Assembly: GCA_963575745.1 (NCBI GenBank) | Contig: CAUYUJ010003914.1 | Span: forward strand, 444,501 to 508,500 | Length of the DNA stretch: 64,000 bases | Source: Prorocentrum cordatum | Taxonomy: Eukaryota > Sar > Dinophyceae > Prorocentrales > Prorocentraceae | Direction of reading: 5' to 3' | In this document: positions 46,236-57,496 of the stretch, one piece after another | Numbering within the stretch: position 1 is the stretch's first letter | Layout of the letters: each line of letters opens with the position of its first letter | The notes under the pieces: generated by a model | Seen by the model: the letters and a program-made list of their open reading frames with translations, nothing else | Database searches by the model: none | What the model was told of the DNA's origin: nothing | Translations under genes and position numbers: made by a program

Positions 46236-47380
46236 TGGAACCAGATGCCGGGCTGATTCACAGGCGCCTGCGAGGCTGATTCACAGGCGCCAGACTGGGC
46301 TGCCACGCAACCCTATGCTTCCCGTTCTAATCTGCAACCCTCCTAGCTCTCGGGAAGCTATTCGGGAATTAAGAGCGAGAAGAAAGGCGCTTCCGGGACA
46401 AGTTGCAACGTCGAGCAAGTTGCTGCAGGGATGTTTCTCCTGGGGCCGTGGAGAGGAAGCTGGCTATACGTGTGCTGCTGGCTTCTAATCTGTAATTATC
46501 TCAGCTTTAGCCTGGGTAGTTCAGATGGAAGAAGGACAGAAGCCAGCGAGATCACCCCATTTCCTGTCCAAGGCTCCGGACAAGCATCCTTCGGCGCCGT
46601 GCTTGAACTCGCAGCGTGTCCCTCGAGCGTTTTCCGACATTTTGCCAGTGCGCGTGCTGGGGGCGCTTGTGGAGTCCAAGACCGGGATTGCGGAGCGCTC
46701 GAGAGACCGTTCAACTGCCTCGCGAAAGAGTTCTGGAAGCTCCCAGAACGAGCTTGCGATGGAGCTTCTGGAGAGCATCCGGGCACGCGTGTAGGTAAAC
46801 AGTTAGAACAACAGGAGCTTCTCGGGGCACGCTTCGATTTCAGGCAGGGCGCGCTGAAGTGTCCGGAGCGACGACGGAACAAGCTCGGGGGCTACCTGGC
46901 GTTGTCGGCTTCTAATCTGCAGCCCTTTTAGCCTTGTGCGAGCTGGCTGGGAATGTCCCCAGCTCAGCTCCTTCGAATTTCCTCTTGCGAATCTCCCTGT
47001 CTGGAGCTTGCGCGCTCACCGTGCCTGCTTTCCGGCGCCCTTGCGTGCGTCTCCCATGCGCAATTTCCCGGATAGTTCCTTCGAGAGCGAACAAGGTTTG
47101 AGATAAGAGCCTGGCAGCGCTGGGTGGCTTGGCAGCTCGTTCTGGCGCCGGTCAATCTGCGTCGCAGCGGCTTGCTTGGAGCTGCAGCGTGTTCCGGCAA
47201 GCGTTTCCTCATTCCTTCTTACAACGTGTGCCAGAAACCTCCCCGCATCTCTTTGGAAGCTCCTTTGGGGCTCCTGCGAAGCTCTCTTTCCAGGGCTGGC
47301 AAACTGCCCAAGCATCTTTTCCAGCGCCCTTACAAGCGCCTTTCGCAAGCGTTTTGCCCGCGTTCTACGTGGGCGGCCCC
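46236..47380. repeat. About 300-bp dispersed repeats, copies 1 and 2
   Basis: Phrases GCTTGAACTCGCAGCGTGTCCC, GTGGAGTCCAAGACCGGGAT, GCGGAGCGC and AGCTCCCAGAACGAGCTTGC at 46570-46800 recur at 48240-48430. A weaker copy is at 47165-47300 and a fragment at 47960-48010. Peptides HPSA-CL-SQRVP and VESKT-IAER are conserved between copies, so it could derive from a coding sequence. A 22-bp direct repeat GCTGATTCACAGGCGCC is at 46255-46292. Confidence 0.5.
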
Positions 47381-47382
47381 GG

Positions 47383-47569
47383 CGAGGAGGAGGAGGAGGA
47401 GGAGGAGGAGGAGGAGGAGGAGGAGGAGGAGGAGGAGGAGGAGGAGGAGGAGGAGGAGGAGGAGGAGGAGGAGGAGGAGGAGGAGGAGGAGGAGGAGGAG
47501 GGGAGGAGGAGAGGAGGAGGAGGAGAGGAGGAGGAGGAGGAGGAGGAGGAGGGAGGAGGGGAGGAGGAG

Positions 47570-47600
<31 letters not shown>

Positions 47601-47640
47601 GGGAGGAGGAGGAGGAGGAGGAGGAGGCGAGGAGGAGGCG
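47383..47640 (+). repeat. (GGA)n tract
   Basis: About 250 bp of GGA/GAG units with G and T interruptions near the right end. Confidence 0.95.
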
Positions 47641-47762
47641 TGGGGTCGGGGGGCCGGAGCCTGGGCCGGGGCCGCAGTTTTTTCCTGGGCAGCTCTCTGC
47701 GGGCTAGGGGGGGGTTTGAGCTTTGAAGCGGGCAGCGCAGGGCAGACAGCAAGCTCGTTCTC

Positions 47763-47935
47763 ACCACCTACCAGACCACCCCAACCCAACCCGAAGGCCT
47801 CAATTTGCCCTTCATTTCCAGTGGGAGGGGGTCGGGGAACGTCGAAAAAACACATGGAACCCGTACCCCCCCCCAACCCGAAATTCGGGTCAAATTCGGG
47901 TCTTCGGGTTGGGTTGGGGTGGTTTGGTAGGTAGT
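47763..47935. mobile_element. MITE-like element with 34-bp terminal inverted repeats
   Basis: ACCACCTACCAGACCACCCC... and ...GGGGTGGTTTGGTAGGTAGT are inverses with two mismatches over 34 bp. The interior has a small TTCGGGTCAAATTCGGGTCTTC repeat. A CAC at each flank could be a 3-bp target duplication. Non-coding. Confidence 0.65.
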
Positions 47936-48796
47936 CACTTTCAGGCGCCGGGCAGGCATCCCGGAACGCCTTGTTTGAATTCGCAGCGTGTCCCCAGAAG
48001 CGTCGTCGTGCACACGCGGATTGGGCGCCCTGGACTGCGCCGCTATCACCTCGTAGAAGAGCTCTTCGGGCGAGATGCCCCAAAAGGAGAGCCTCGTAGA
48101 GCTCTTCGGCGAGAGGAATTCAGACGCAGGGTCGAGCTAGTTGGACTCAAGAAGAAACCCGGATAGCTCTCTGAGGGCTGAGAGGTTCTCAGATTTGAAA
48201 TGGGCAGCGCAGGGCAGCCTGGATGCTCTGTCCGCCGCCAGTCAGGCATCCATCAGCGCTTTGCTTGAAGTCGCAGCGTGTCCCGAAAAAGTTGTCGTAC
48301 TCCTGGTCAGTACGCGTGTTGGATGCAGTTGTGGAGTCCAAGACCCGGATAGCGGAGCGCCAGGAAGACTTGTCAGCACCTTCACAAAGGAGCTCTGGAA
48401 GCTCCCAAAAGGAGCTTCCGAAGGAACTTCGTGAGAACTTCTGGGCACACGTATTGGGAAACAATTGGGAAAAGTAAGAGAAAATTTCGCACGTTGCCAG
48501 CTCAGGCGCGGGGCGCTTCCCCGACCCCCCCAGGGCCCGACGCGGGCGCCCGAGGGCCGGAGCTTCGGGGTAGGGCTGGCCGTCCCCCGACCCCTGATCC
48601 GAGGCGTTTTTTGTCCGGGGCGACGTCGCAAAAGACGGGCGGAAGTACTCGCCCTGCTCTGCAGACGCTCCTATGCTGTCGACGCCCGCCCTGCTCAGCC
48701 GTCGCTGCTTCCGCCGCGCCCTCGCGGAGACATCGGCCTTCCCTCGTCTGCGGCGGGCACGTCCTCGCCACCTGTTTCCTCGCGCCGTTGAGGGTG
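47936..48796. repeat. Dispersed 300-bp repeat copies 3 and 4 with A-terminus fragments, then GC-rich DNA
   Basis: 47936-48020 and 48235-48475 belong to the 300-bp repeat. Between them, 48050-48140 has ACCTCGTAGA(A)GAGCTCTTCGG twice and GAGGAATTCAGACGCAGGGTC, pieces of the subfamily A 5' end. 48480-48796 is GC-rich without recognised genes. Confidence 0.45.
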
Positions 48797-48943
48797 CGCT
48801 TCCTCCTCCTCATCCTCCTCCTCCTTCTCCTCCTCCTCCTCCTCCTCCTCCTCCTCCTCCTCCTCCTCCTCCTCCTCCTCCTCCTCCTCCTCCTCCTCCT
48901 CCTCCTCCTCCTCCTCCTCCTCCTCCTCCTCCCCCTTTTCCTC
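48797..48943 (+). repeat. (CTC)n tract
   Basis: Near-perfect trinucleotide array of about 145 bp, flanked on both sides by copies of CTCGCGCCGT(T/G)GA(G/C)GGTGCGCTTCC (48780 and 48940), so the array sits between short direct repeats. Confidence 0.95.
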
Positions 48944-49484
48944 GCGCCGTGGACGGTGCGCTTCCGACGCAGTTTCCCGTCGCAGGGCCAGCCCATTTAC
49001 GGCAGGCCCGCTCCGCGTTGCCGCGGCCGTGAACCCAGTGCGGGCGCTCGAGATTGAACGCTGCCAGTGGCCCGGAATCGGCTGACGGCGAACGATCTGC
49101 CCCGTCGGAAAGCTGCGATCCCCTGAGATCCGTCGCAGCGAAAAAATGTGGCAACATCGTGAAGCATCACGGCTGGAACCCTAGACCCCGTCTCTCTGCG
49201 CCAGTCTTCGGGCCGCATCGATCCGTGCGGGTCCTGGGGCCCGAGCTGATGCGAAAACGCCGCGCTCGAAAAGATCGAGCCGCCAAGATCTTAGGGTCGC
49301 TCGTGAAGCGGCCCACGGGGTGCCACAGACCAGCGCCGACGTCCTCGCGACTCGGCCCTGCCGAAGCCGTCGGCTCGCCGGCGTGGCCTCTCCGTGGGCG
49401 CCAGAGGTCCAGAGCCGCGCCCGTGCGGGGCCCTCCGCTTTTTCCGCCGCGCGTGCACGCGCCCTTGGGCTGGCTGTCCGGGGC
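48944..49484. other. GC-rich stretch, no gene recognised
   Basis: Overlapping open frames on both strands with no domain recognised. Confidence 0.35.
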
Positions 49485-49640
49485 CGTGTTGTCCTCCTCC
49501 TCCTCTGCCTCCTCTGCCTCATCTGCCGCCTCCGCCTCCTCCTCCTCCGCCTCCTCCTCCTCCTCCTCGCTGCCTCCTCCTCCCTCCTCCTGCTCCTGCT
49601 CCTCCTCCGTCGTCCTCCTCCTCATCATCCCTCCCTCCCT
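49485..49640 (+). repeat. Degenerate (CTC)n tract
   Basis: CTC units interrupted by TGC, CGC and GTC. Confidence 0.9.
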
Positions 49641-50105
49641 GAGCAGTGTACGGAGTGCTCCGAATGTCACAACGAAAGGGGGGTCGGATGTGGGGGGGCC
49701 GATTGGAGATGTCTTGGAGGGTCCTGGGGCGTCCGAGCAGAAGGCCGCCCGTGCATGACCAGACCTGGGGTGGCGGGGAGCGAGAAGGAAGGAACGTGCC
49801 TTCTCAGAAGGCGGCGGGGCTCCTCAGAAACCCTCGGTCCATCCGGGAGGTTTCCTTCCTGCCTTTCTGGGGAGGCGCAGGAAGCTGCTCAGAAGGCCAA
49901 GGGCCTTCCGAGCCTCGTGGGAAGGCCTTCTCCCTCTCGCTTCTCCCCCGGACTCGCCGCCGATCTTCGTCGCTCGAGCAGTGCGCGGGGTATCGAGCAA
50001 CGCTGCGGAAAAACGCATCCGCTCTCGGAGTTCCCGCGCGGAGATCTCGGGTCGGCGCTGGCCGCTCCTGGCGCGCTGCGCGCGCGGGCAGGGATCGCTG
50101 GCTTA
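49641..50105. repeat. Dispersed GC-rich repeat with CTTCTCAG motifs, copy 2
   Basis: 49785-49985 repeats the motif order of 3216-3440 (GTGCCTTCTCAGAAGGCGGC, GGAAGGCCTTCTCCCTCTCG, GGACTCGCCGCCGATCTTCG). The rest is GC-rich without a gene. Confidence 0.4.
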
Positions 50106-50880
50106 GAGTGGGCCCACTCCAAACGGGTCATAATATTGTATTTTAGTGGAAGTCGATGAATGTAGAGGAAGCATGCTGCCAGCTGTCTAACAGATGTTTC
50201 AAACATGTTCTCAAACATGTTAAACACATCATGTTTTACACTTTTTGAACACATATTTAATTCAATGATAGGATTGATAGAGTGTCCACTGTCATGGCAT
50301 CCACAACTGTAGTTACGACCTCTCCCTGGGCTCCTCGTCTAAGGGATCTTGGAGTTCCCAGGGTTCTTCGGTCTCGTTCGGCACCTTTTTTCTTGTGTTG
50401 TGCTGTGCTGCCGTGCGCGTTGTGCTGCACGTGCATCTGATCTGCGTCGCGGTCTCACGTTGCACTGGCCCACTTTTTTCTGCTTTGCTTCGAACACTAC
50501 CGCATTGCGTTTCCTTGCATTTGCTTCGCCGGCTTCTGCTTGCAATGCTGTTCGTAGCATTGCCCTCGCATCTGGTTTCGATGGCAATGGAATGTGTTGC
50601 TATGCCGCTGCGCTGGCTACATCTGTCCACTTAGTTGCTGATCACCGCGTTGATTCTTTGGAAGCTTCTTGTCCTGAATTCGTCACTTATCGGTCCATGT
50701 TTTTGATACCCATTCATCTCATGTTCAAGGTATGTGTGGGTAAGCACTTCATCGGAGCTATAAGCTTGTCAACTGCTGGGGCTTGCTGGAGCCTGGGCGC
50801 GCGCAAAGCACGCGCGAGGTTCCCACATGTATTCATATGTGTACTACGGCGGGAAAGTGGATGAGGAGTAGGTGCCCTGC
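50106..50880 (+). other. Unassigned stretch with a 171-codon open frame
   Basis: 50155-50290 is AT-richer with ACATGTT palindromes. 50349-50864 encodes a Cys/Ala/Leu-rich frame (SPASACNAVRSIALASGFDG, NGMCCYAAALATSV). DG-N-C followed by small residues faintly recalls OTU-type proteases, but no His motif was found. No function assigned. Confidence 0.25.
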
Positions 50881-50964
50881 TTCCCTGTGAGCACCCGCGT
50901 CCGCGTCCTCACTCCGGCTCAGCAACTCCCCCCCGTGGCGCGGCGGGTGGCCGCTTGGTTTGCC

Positions 50965-51262
50965 GGGAAGTGGCAAAGGAGGAGGACGAGGTGGGCGAAG
51001 GGGACGAGGACGAGGAGGGGCATGAGGAGGGGCATGAGGAGGGGGATGAGGCCTGAGGAGGAGGAAGGTGGGGAAGGAGGAGGAGAACAATAATGAGGAG
51101 GAAAAAGAGAAGGAAAAGGAAAAGGAGGAGGAGGAGGAGAAGGAAGGGGAGGAGGAGGAAGGAGGAGCAGGAGGAGGAGGAGGAGGAGGAGGAGGAGGAG
51201 GAGGAGGAGGAGGAGGAGGAGGAGGAGGAGGAGGAGGAGGAGGAGAGGAAGAGGACAGGGAG
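50965..51262 (+). repeat. (GGA)n/(GAG)n purine tract
   Basis: Purine-only sequence apart from isolated C/T, with a pure GGA core at about 51165-51245. Confidence 0.9.
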
Positions 51263-51640
51263 GGGGAGCGGTGGTATCAGGCGCAGGACGAGCACGAAAA
51301 AGGCGGGCCCAACGATCGAACCAATACCCCCCGCAGCTTTCGGCGTTTTGGAATGGCTGCGGAACACCAGTGCCTCCTCACCCGTCCATGGACATTTGGG
51401 GTCGGGACTCTTTTTCCGGTCTCGTTCTGAATTGCCTGGATCTGGGGGTCCCTTTTTGGATCGGTGACGGGAGGACGACGAGGACGACGATGGGGACGTG
51501 GACAGGGAGGAGGATGAGGATGGGAGGGGTGTGTGAGAGGGGGCAGGGGGCGAAGGGTGTGCAGGACGAGGGTGAGGACGCGAAGGGGGAGGTGGTGGAG
51601 GAGGCGGATGAGGGGAACGAGGGCGAGGGAAGGATGAGGG
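51263..51640. other. Unique stretch followed by purine-rich repeats
   Basis: 51263-51465 appears unique. 51466-51640 is GGACGA/GGGGGAGG-type low complexity. No gene. Confidence 0.35.
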
Positions 51641-51728
51641 GGAGGGAGAGAGAGAGAGAGAGATACTATAAACATATCAGCATGCTCCCCCCTCTCTCTC
51701 TCTCTCTTTCGTTCCTTCTTTCTCTCTC

Positions 51729-51767
<39 letters not shown>

Positions 51768-51828
51768 TTCTCTCTCTCTCTCTCTCTTTTTTTTGTTCTC
51801 TCTCTCTCTCTCTTTCTTTTTCGGTATT

Positions 51829-51917
<89 letters not shown>

Positions 51918-51930
51918 GTCTCTATATCAT
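51641..51930 (+). repeat. (AG)n, (CT)n with T-runs, (TCTG)n compound microsatellite
   Basis: AG at 51645-51662, CT blocks at 51694-51820 separated by T8-T10, then about nineteen TCTG units at 51829-51906. Confidence 0.95.
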
Positions 51931-51954
51931 ATCTCAGGGTTCTCAGTGACGCTT

Positions 51955-52625
51955 CCTGGGGTCACTGAGGGCTGTTTGGGGGCCTCTTGGTGGCCTCTTG
52001 GGAGCCTCTTGGGGGGGAGCCTCTTGGGGCCTGTGGGGGCCTCTTGGGGCCTCTTGGAGCCTCTTGGGGGCCTTCTAGGGGCCTCTTGGGGGCCTCTTGG
52101 GGGCTTCTACGGGCCTGGGGCCCCTCGGGGTCGACTGTTCGAAACGTCCGTTTTGGTTCCCCATCTGGGGCCCCTCGTGGAGCCGTAAGATTGCCCTCTT
52201 AGGCCGTCTCGGGCGCCTCTTGGGCCGTCTTCGGGCGATCTTGGGGGCGTTCTGGGCAGTCTTGGAGCGTCGAGAAGCCGAAAAAGCGAGGCCCAAATCC
52301 TTCCAAAACCGAAAGGACCATCATGTTTTTGTTGCCTCTTGGGGCCCTCTTGGAAGGCCTCGTAGGGCGTTTTGGAGGCTTCTGGGGCCGTCTTGGAGCG
52401 ATCGTTAGGCGATTCGAGGCGCTCTTGGACCGTCTTCGGGGCCTGTGGGGGGCCTCTTGGCCCCCCTTGGGCCCCCCTTGGGCCCGAAAACGTAACGTGA
52501 GAAGGTTCGCCGAAGCCCAGGGAAGCCGCGTCAACTCCCAGGAAATTTGGCAATTTGGGGTCTGGGCCCCTCAAAGACTCTTGGGGAGTGAGGACTGAGG
52601 CTTTGAAGATTTGGCCAAGGACCTG
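51955..52625 (+). repeat. Low-complexity CTCTTGGGGGCC block
   Basis: CCTCTTGG(G)n(G/A)GC units at 10-16-bp spacing, degenerating into CGTCTTGGG(C/G)CG. Bounded left by (TCTG)n and right by a T-run. Confidence 0.7.
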
Positions 52626-52659
52626 AGGACACGCCCAGTCCGTTCCCAGCGGCTAGGTG

Positions 52660-52790
52660 GCGTTTTTTTTTTTTTTTTTTTTTTTTTTGTGTTGTCGTTG
52701 TTTTTTTGTTGTTTTTCTTTTTTTGCTCTCTCTCTCTCTCTTTCCTCTCTCTCTCTCTCGCTCTTTCTTTCTGCTTCTATATAAACAGGA
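52660..52790 (+). repeat. T-run, GTTGT-rich and (CT)n tract
   Basis: About 25 T, then TTTTTGTTG repeats, then CT dinucleotides to 52770. Confidence 0.9.
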
Positions 52791-52794
52791 TCTG

Positions 52795-53020
52795 TGGGCC
52801 CCCAAGAGAGCCCCAGGAGGCCCCCAGACGGCCCAAGACAGCCCAATGTGGCGCCAAGACGACTTGAGAGAGCCCCCGCAGAACCCTAAGACACGCCTAG
52901 ATAGTCGAAGAAGGCCCCAGTAGCCCCCAAGTGGACCCCGACAGGCCACCAAGAGTCCCCCAGGATGCCCCAAGGATAGCCCCGGACGTCTCCAGCAGCC
53001 CCCAGGGTAGCCTTAAACGA
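52795..53020 (-). repeat. Low-complexity CTCTTGG block, opposite orientation
   Basis: AGAGAGCCCCAGGAGGCCCC and GACGGCCCAAGACAGCCC are the inverse of the words in 51955-52625. The two blocks face each other across the T/CT tract. Confidence 0.6.
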
Positions 53021-53400
53021 TCACGTGGATCCCTCCTCCTTCGACGTCCTTCTCCTCAGGCTCCGTACCACCCTCCACGGTCGTCGTCATCGTCGTCCTT
53101 ATTCTTTTTCTCCTCCTCCTCATTCTTCGCTTCGTTCCCCCTCGTACCTTTCCTCTTCTGTCTTTTCTTCCTCGTCCTCGTGTTTGGCCTCCTGCTCGTT
53201 GTCCTCTGCTCCCCTCGCTACCATCCCCGTCATCCGCGCTGTCATCCTCGTCATCCGCAGCCTTGTCGTCGTCATCGTCCTTTTCTCCTTTTCTCCCTGC
53301 GAGCCCAACGGACAAACGTCGGCGCTTCCCGTTTTTGTCCGATCAGTTTTTTCCCCAAACAGCTTGCTGAACGGGGTGCTGTTGTGGTAGAAACTAACTC
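53021..53400. other. TCGTCGTC/CTCCTC-rich stretch, no gene
   Basis: Pyrimidine-biased with CGTC(G/A)TC runs at 53080-53105 and 53220-53285. No domain recognised. Confidence 0.4.
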
Positions 53401-53409
53401 CGGCCGAGG

Positions 53410-54175
53410 GAAGTCGGAGCAGAGACATCCTCACAAAAATTTGATGGTCCGGGCCGTTTCGCTTGAGACATCCTCACAACTCTCGTTTCTGAGTTGGCTG
53501 AGACCCGCGAGTTGCGCTCCGGGACGCCGCGCGAGAGGTGGTCCGGGCCGTTTCGCTTGAGACATCCTCGAAACTCTGAGCCCCGAGGTGCCGTGCGAGA
53601 GGTGGTCCGGGCCGTTTCGCCTGAGACATCCTCGAAACTCTGAGCTCTGAGATGCCTTGCGCGAGGTGGTCCGGCCCGTTTCGCCTGAGACATCCTCGAA
53701 ACTCTTACCTCGGAGATGCCGCGCGAGAGGTGGTCCGGCCCGTTTCGCCTGAGACATCCTCGAACTTCTGAGCTCTGAGATGTCTTGCGCGAGGTGGTCC
53801 GGCCCGTCTCGCCTGAGACATCCTCGCAACTCTGAGCTCTGAGATGCCGTGCGCAAGGTGGTCCGGCCTGTTTCGCACAAGACATTCTCACAACTCTGAG
53901 CTCCCAGATGCCGCGCAAGAGGTGGTCCAGCCTGGGGGCCCAGAAGACCACATGTTACACATCCTCTCTGGGACCCTGGGAGCCCGCCTGAGACATCCTC
54001 GAAACTTTAACCTCGGAGATGCCCTTCGCGAGGTGGTCCAGCCCATCTCGCCTGAGACATCCTCGCAACTCTGAGCTCTGAGATGCCGTGCGCAAGGTGG
54101 TCCGGCCCGTTTCGCACAAGACATTCTCGCAATTCTGAGCTCTCAGATGCTGCGCAAGAGGTGGTCCAGCCTGGG
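53410..54175 (+). repeat. 64-bp satellite array
   Basis: GGTGGTCCGG(C/G)CCGTTTCGC occurs at 53537, 53601, 53665 and 53729, exactly 64 bp apart, and on to about 54160. Each unit also has GAGACATCCTCGAAACTCTG and GAG(A/G)TGCCG(C/T)GCG. One insertion, 53935-53990, carries the ACCACATGTTACACATCC phrase of the higher-order repeat to the right. Confidence 0.9.
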
Positions 54176-56100
54176 GGCCCAGAAGACCACATGTTACATA
54201 TCCCCCCTGGGACCCTGGGAGCCCCAGGAGGCCCCAGAGAGCTTCAGGAGGCCGCAGGACGCCCAGGACAGGCCCCAGGGGTCCGCAGGAGATTCCCAGG
54301 AGGCTCCCAGCAGGCCCCAGGAGGCCCCCTATCAGAACGTGTCAAGTTAATACACATCCGGTGTCGATTCGTTGACTTTTCCTGTTCTTGTGCCGCCCCA
54401 TTTTGGGGGGCCCCGACGGCCACATGTTAGATATCCCCCCCTGGGAGCCCCAAGAGGCTTCAGGAAGCCCCAGGTGGGGTCCAGGAGGCCACAGGAGGCC
54501 CAGGAGGAAGCCCCAGGAGGTCACCAGGAGGTCCCAGGAGGCCCCAGGAGGCCCCCGCAACTCGGAGCTCTGAGACGCCGCGCTCGAGGTGGTCCGGCCC
54601 GTTTCGCCTGAGACTTCCTCGCAGCACGTTTCGCCCGAGAAATCGTCGCAACTCTGGGGTCCGAAATGCCGCGCGCGAGGTGGTCCAGCCCGTTACGCTG
54701 GAGACATCCTCGCAACTCTGGGCTCCGAGATGCCCTGCGCGAGGTGGTCCGGCCCATCTCGCCTGAGACATCCTCGCAACTCTGAGCTCTGAGATGCCGT
54801 GCGCAAGGTGGTCCGGCCCGTTTCGCACAAGCACATGTTACATATCCCCCCTGGGACCCTGGGAGCCCCAGGAGGCCCCAGAGAGCTTCAGGAGGCCGCA
54901 GGACGCCCAGGACAGGCCTGAGGGGTCCGCAGGAGATTCCCAGGAGGCTCCCAGGAGGCCCCAGGAGGCCCCCTATCAGAACGTGTCAAGTTAATACACA
55001 TCCGGTGTCGATTCGTTGATTTTTCCTGCTCTTGTGGCCCCCACCCCCCTCATGTTGGAGGGCCCCGACGGCCACATGTTAGATATCCCCCCCTGGGAGC
55101 CCCAAGAGGCTTCAGGAAGCCCCAGGTGGGGTCCAGGAGGCCACAGGAGGCCCAGGAGGAAGCCCCAGGAGGTCACCAGGAGGTCCCAGGAGGCCCCAGG
55201 AGGCCCCCGCAACTCGGAGCTCTGAGACGCCGCGCTCGAGGTGGTCCGGCCCGTTTCGCCTGAGACTTCCTCGCAGCACGTTTCGCCCGAGACATCGTCG
55301 CAACTCTGGGGTCCGAAATGCCGCGCGCGAGGTGGTCCAGCCCGTTACGCTGGAGACATCCTCGCAACTCTGGGCTCCGAGATACCCTGCGCGAGGTGGT
55401 CCGGCCCATCTCGCCTGATACATCCTCGCAACTCTGAGCTCTGAGATGCCGTGCGCAAGGTGGTCCGGCCCGTTTCGCACAAGACATTCTCGCAACTCTG
55501 AGCTCTCAGATGCTGCGCAAGAGGTAATCCTGCCTGGGGGCCCAGAAGACCACATGTTACATATCCCCCTTGGGACCCTGGGAGCCCTAGGAGGCCCCAG
55601 AGAGCTTCAGGAGGCCGCAGGACGCCCAGGACAGGCCCCAGGGGTCCGCAGGAGATTCCCAGGAGGCTCCCAGCAGGCCCCAGGAGGCCCCCTATCAGAA
55701 CGTGTCAAGTTAATACAAATCCAGTGTCGATTCGTTGACTTTTCCTGCTCTTGTGCCCCCCCATTTTGGGGGGCCCCGACGGCCACATGTTAGATATCCC
55801 CCCCTGGGAGCCCAAAGAGGCTTCAGGAAGCCCCAGGTGGGGTCCAGGAGGCCACAGGAGGCCCAGGAGGAAGCCCCAGGAGGTCACCAGGAGGCGCCAG
55901 GAGGCACCAGGAGGCCCCCGCAACTCGGAGCTCTGAGACGCCGCGCTCGAGGTGGTCCGGCCCGTTTCGCCTAAGACTTCCTCGCAGCACGTTTGCCCGA
56001 GAAATCGTCGCAACTCTGGGGTCCGAGATGCCGCGCGCGAGGTGGTCCAGCCCGTTACGCTGGAGACATCCTCGCAATTCTAGGCTCCGAGATGCCGCTC
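54176..56100 (+). repeat. Three-copy higher-order repeat (0.65-0.72 kb)
   Basis: Copies begin at CACATGTTACATATCCCCC (54188, 54834, 55552). Each contains a GCCCCAGGAGG-rich half, AACGTGTCAAGTTAATACA, GGTGTCGATTCGTTGA, a second CCACATGTTAGATATCCCCC half, and two to four 64-bp satellite units. The second copy starts about 70 bp later in the unit. Near identity implies recent duplication or assembly-sensitive sequence. The third copy degenerates at 56100. Confidence 0.85.
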
Positions 56101-56394
56101 GGGATGAAGAGGAGGTCGAGGAGGAGGAGGAGGAGGAGGCATGTTTTAACATGCCATGCCAGCCCGCACTGGACGGACACACAATCGACCTTGGAAACCG
56201 CAGTGGGTCTAAAAGCCCTGTTTGGGGATACTGCACTCCGGCTATAATTTTGTTTGTTTGTTTGTTTGTTTTTCCTGACTTGTGTGTATATATATATATA
56301 TATGTGTCGGAATGCATTTTCCACGTGTGTATATAATTGCATGTAGTGATTGTCGCCGTGTTCGACCAGTCTTGCGAACGGACTCCGCCTTTGA
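56101..56394 (+). other. GGA, GTTT and TA microsatellites in unique DNA
   Basis: GGAGGA at 56119-56138, (TTTG)5 at 56249-56272, (TA)9 at 56286-56303. No gene. Confidence 0.6.
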
Positions 56395-56870
56395 GTCTCT
56401 CGGGCCGTTCTTTGGATGCCTTTGGGACCTCTTGGTCTGTCTCGGGCCTCTGTGGGCACCTATGTGGTTTGTCATTCGGGCTGCCTTGGAACACTCTGGG
56501 CCCTCGAGGGACGTCTTGGGACCCGTCGGCTATCCTGTGCCCGTTTTGGCACGTCTTGGGCCCTGATGGGGACGTCCCTGGGACTTCTTGGGCCGTCATG
56601 GAAGCTCTGAAGCACGAGATGACCAGTGTGTCGAAGTCGTTCCATGCCAATGCAAATGCATGACGCTTGCTTCTCAGGGAACTTTTTGGGGGGCCTCTTC
56701 GGGCCCCTCAGGATGTCTTGGGAGCCTCTTGGACCGTCGTACCGCCGTGTTGGGCCATCGTTGACCCGTCCGAGGCGTCTTGGGAGTGTCTCAGGGACTC
56801 CTTGGGGCCCTCTTGGGCTTCGGCCCGTCTCGGGCCGTCTTCGGCCCTCCCGAGGCGCTCCGGATCTCGC
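56395..56870 (+). repeat. Low-complexity CTCTTGGG block
   Basis: CGTCTTGGG, CCTCTTGG and GGGCCGT words repeat with loose spacing, as at 51955. Confidence 0.55.
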
Positions 56871-57490
56871 CGGCGTATCGCAAGGGGTGTCAGAATCACT
56901 GGTGCGTATCTTAACCGCGTAGCGTTCGCAAAACTACACATGCCTGAATGTAGCTGCAGACGCGTATGCACACGGAGGGGTTGTACAGGCCCCTCGCAAG
57001 GCATATCCGACCCCCCTGGGCAGCCCTCCTCTTCCTGGCCCCCCCCTCGCCCCCCAGGGCTATCCTCCTGCCCCCTCCAGGCCCCTCGGGGTTATCTTCT
57101 TGCTCGGTGTCGGCCCGCGCCGCTCTTACCGACAGGATTCATTCGCTAAAAGCCGTGGGTTCGCCGTCGGGAGTAGGGTGGCACATAACGTCAAACAGAC
57201 CATGCGACAGCAGGCTGTCGTCGGGGCGCGGGGAAGAGGGGGATCAACGCACACGGGATGTGGTATGCGCGTCTAAGACATGGTTCTCTGGCAAGCTCAA
57301 CCGTGAGGAAGACAGTAAGAGGAGTCTTTGGGTTTTCAGTTCAATTCTTGACGATTCGCATATCGCCACCAGCGCATCCAGAAACGATGCCCAGGGGGGT
57401 TGTAATGCGGGCGGTATTGCAGGCGAGGCCGCCGCATGGGGCCTTCACAGGAGGGGTGGAGGAGGAGAGACAGAGAGAGGGATACACAGA
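56871..57490 (+). other. Unassigned stretch
   Basis: Contains CCCCTCG-CCCC-rich DNA (57010-57090) and an open frame through 57150-57470 (HSLKAVGSPSGVGWHI, SKTWFSGKLNREEDSKRSLW) without a recognised domain. Confidence 0.3.
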
Positions 57491-57496
57491 TATGTG

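Noticed and set aside
50349-50864. OTU-type cysteine protease
   Set aside because: Only a DGNGMC motif resembles the family. The expected DGNC spacing is disturbed and no downstream His motif is visible.
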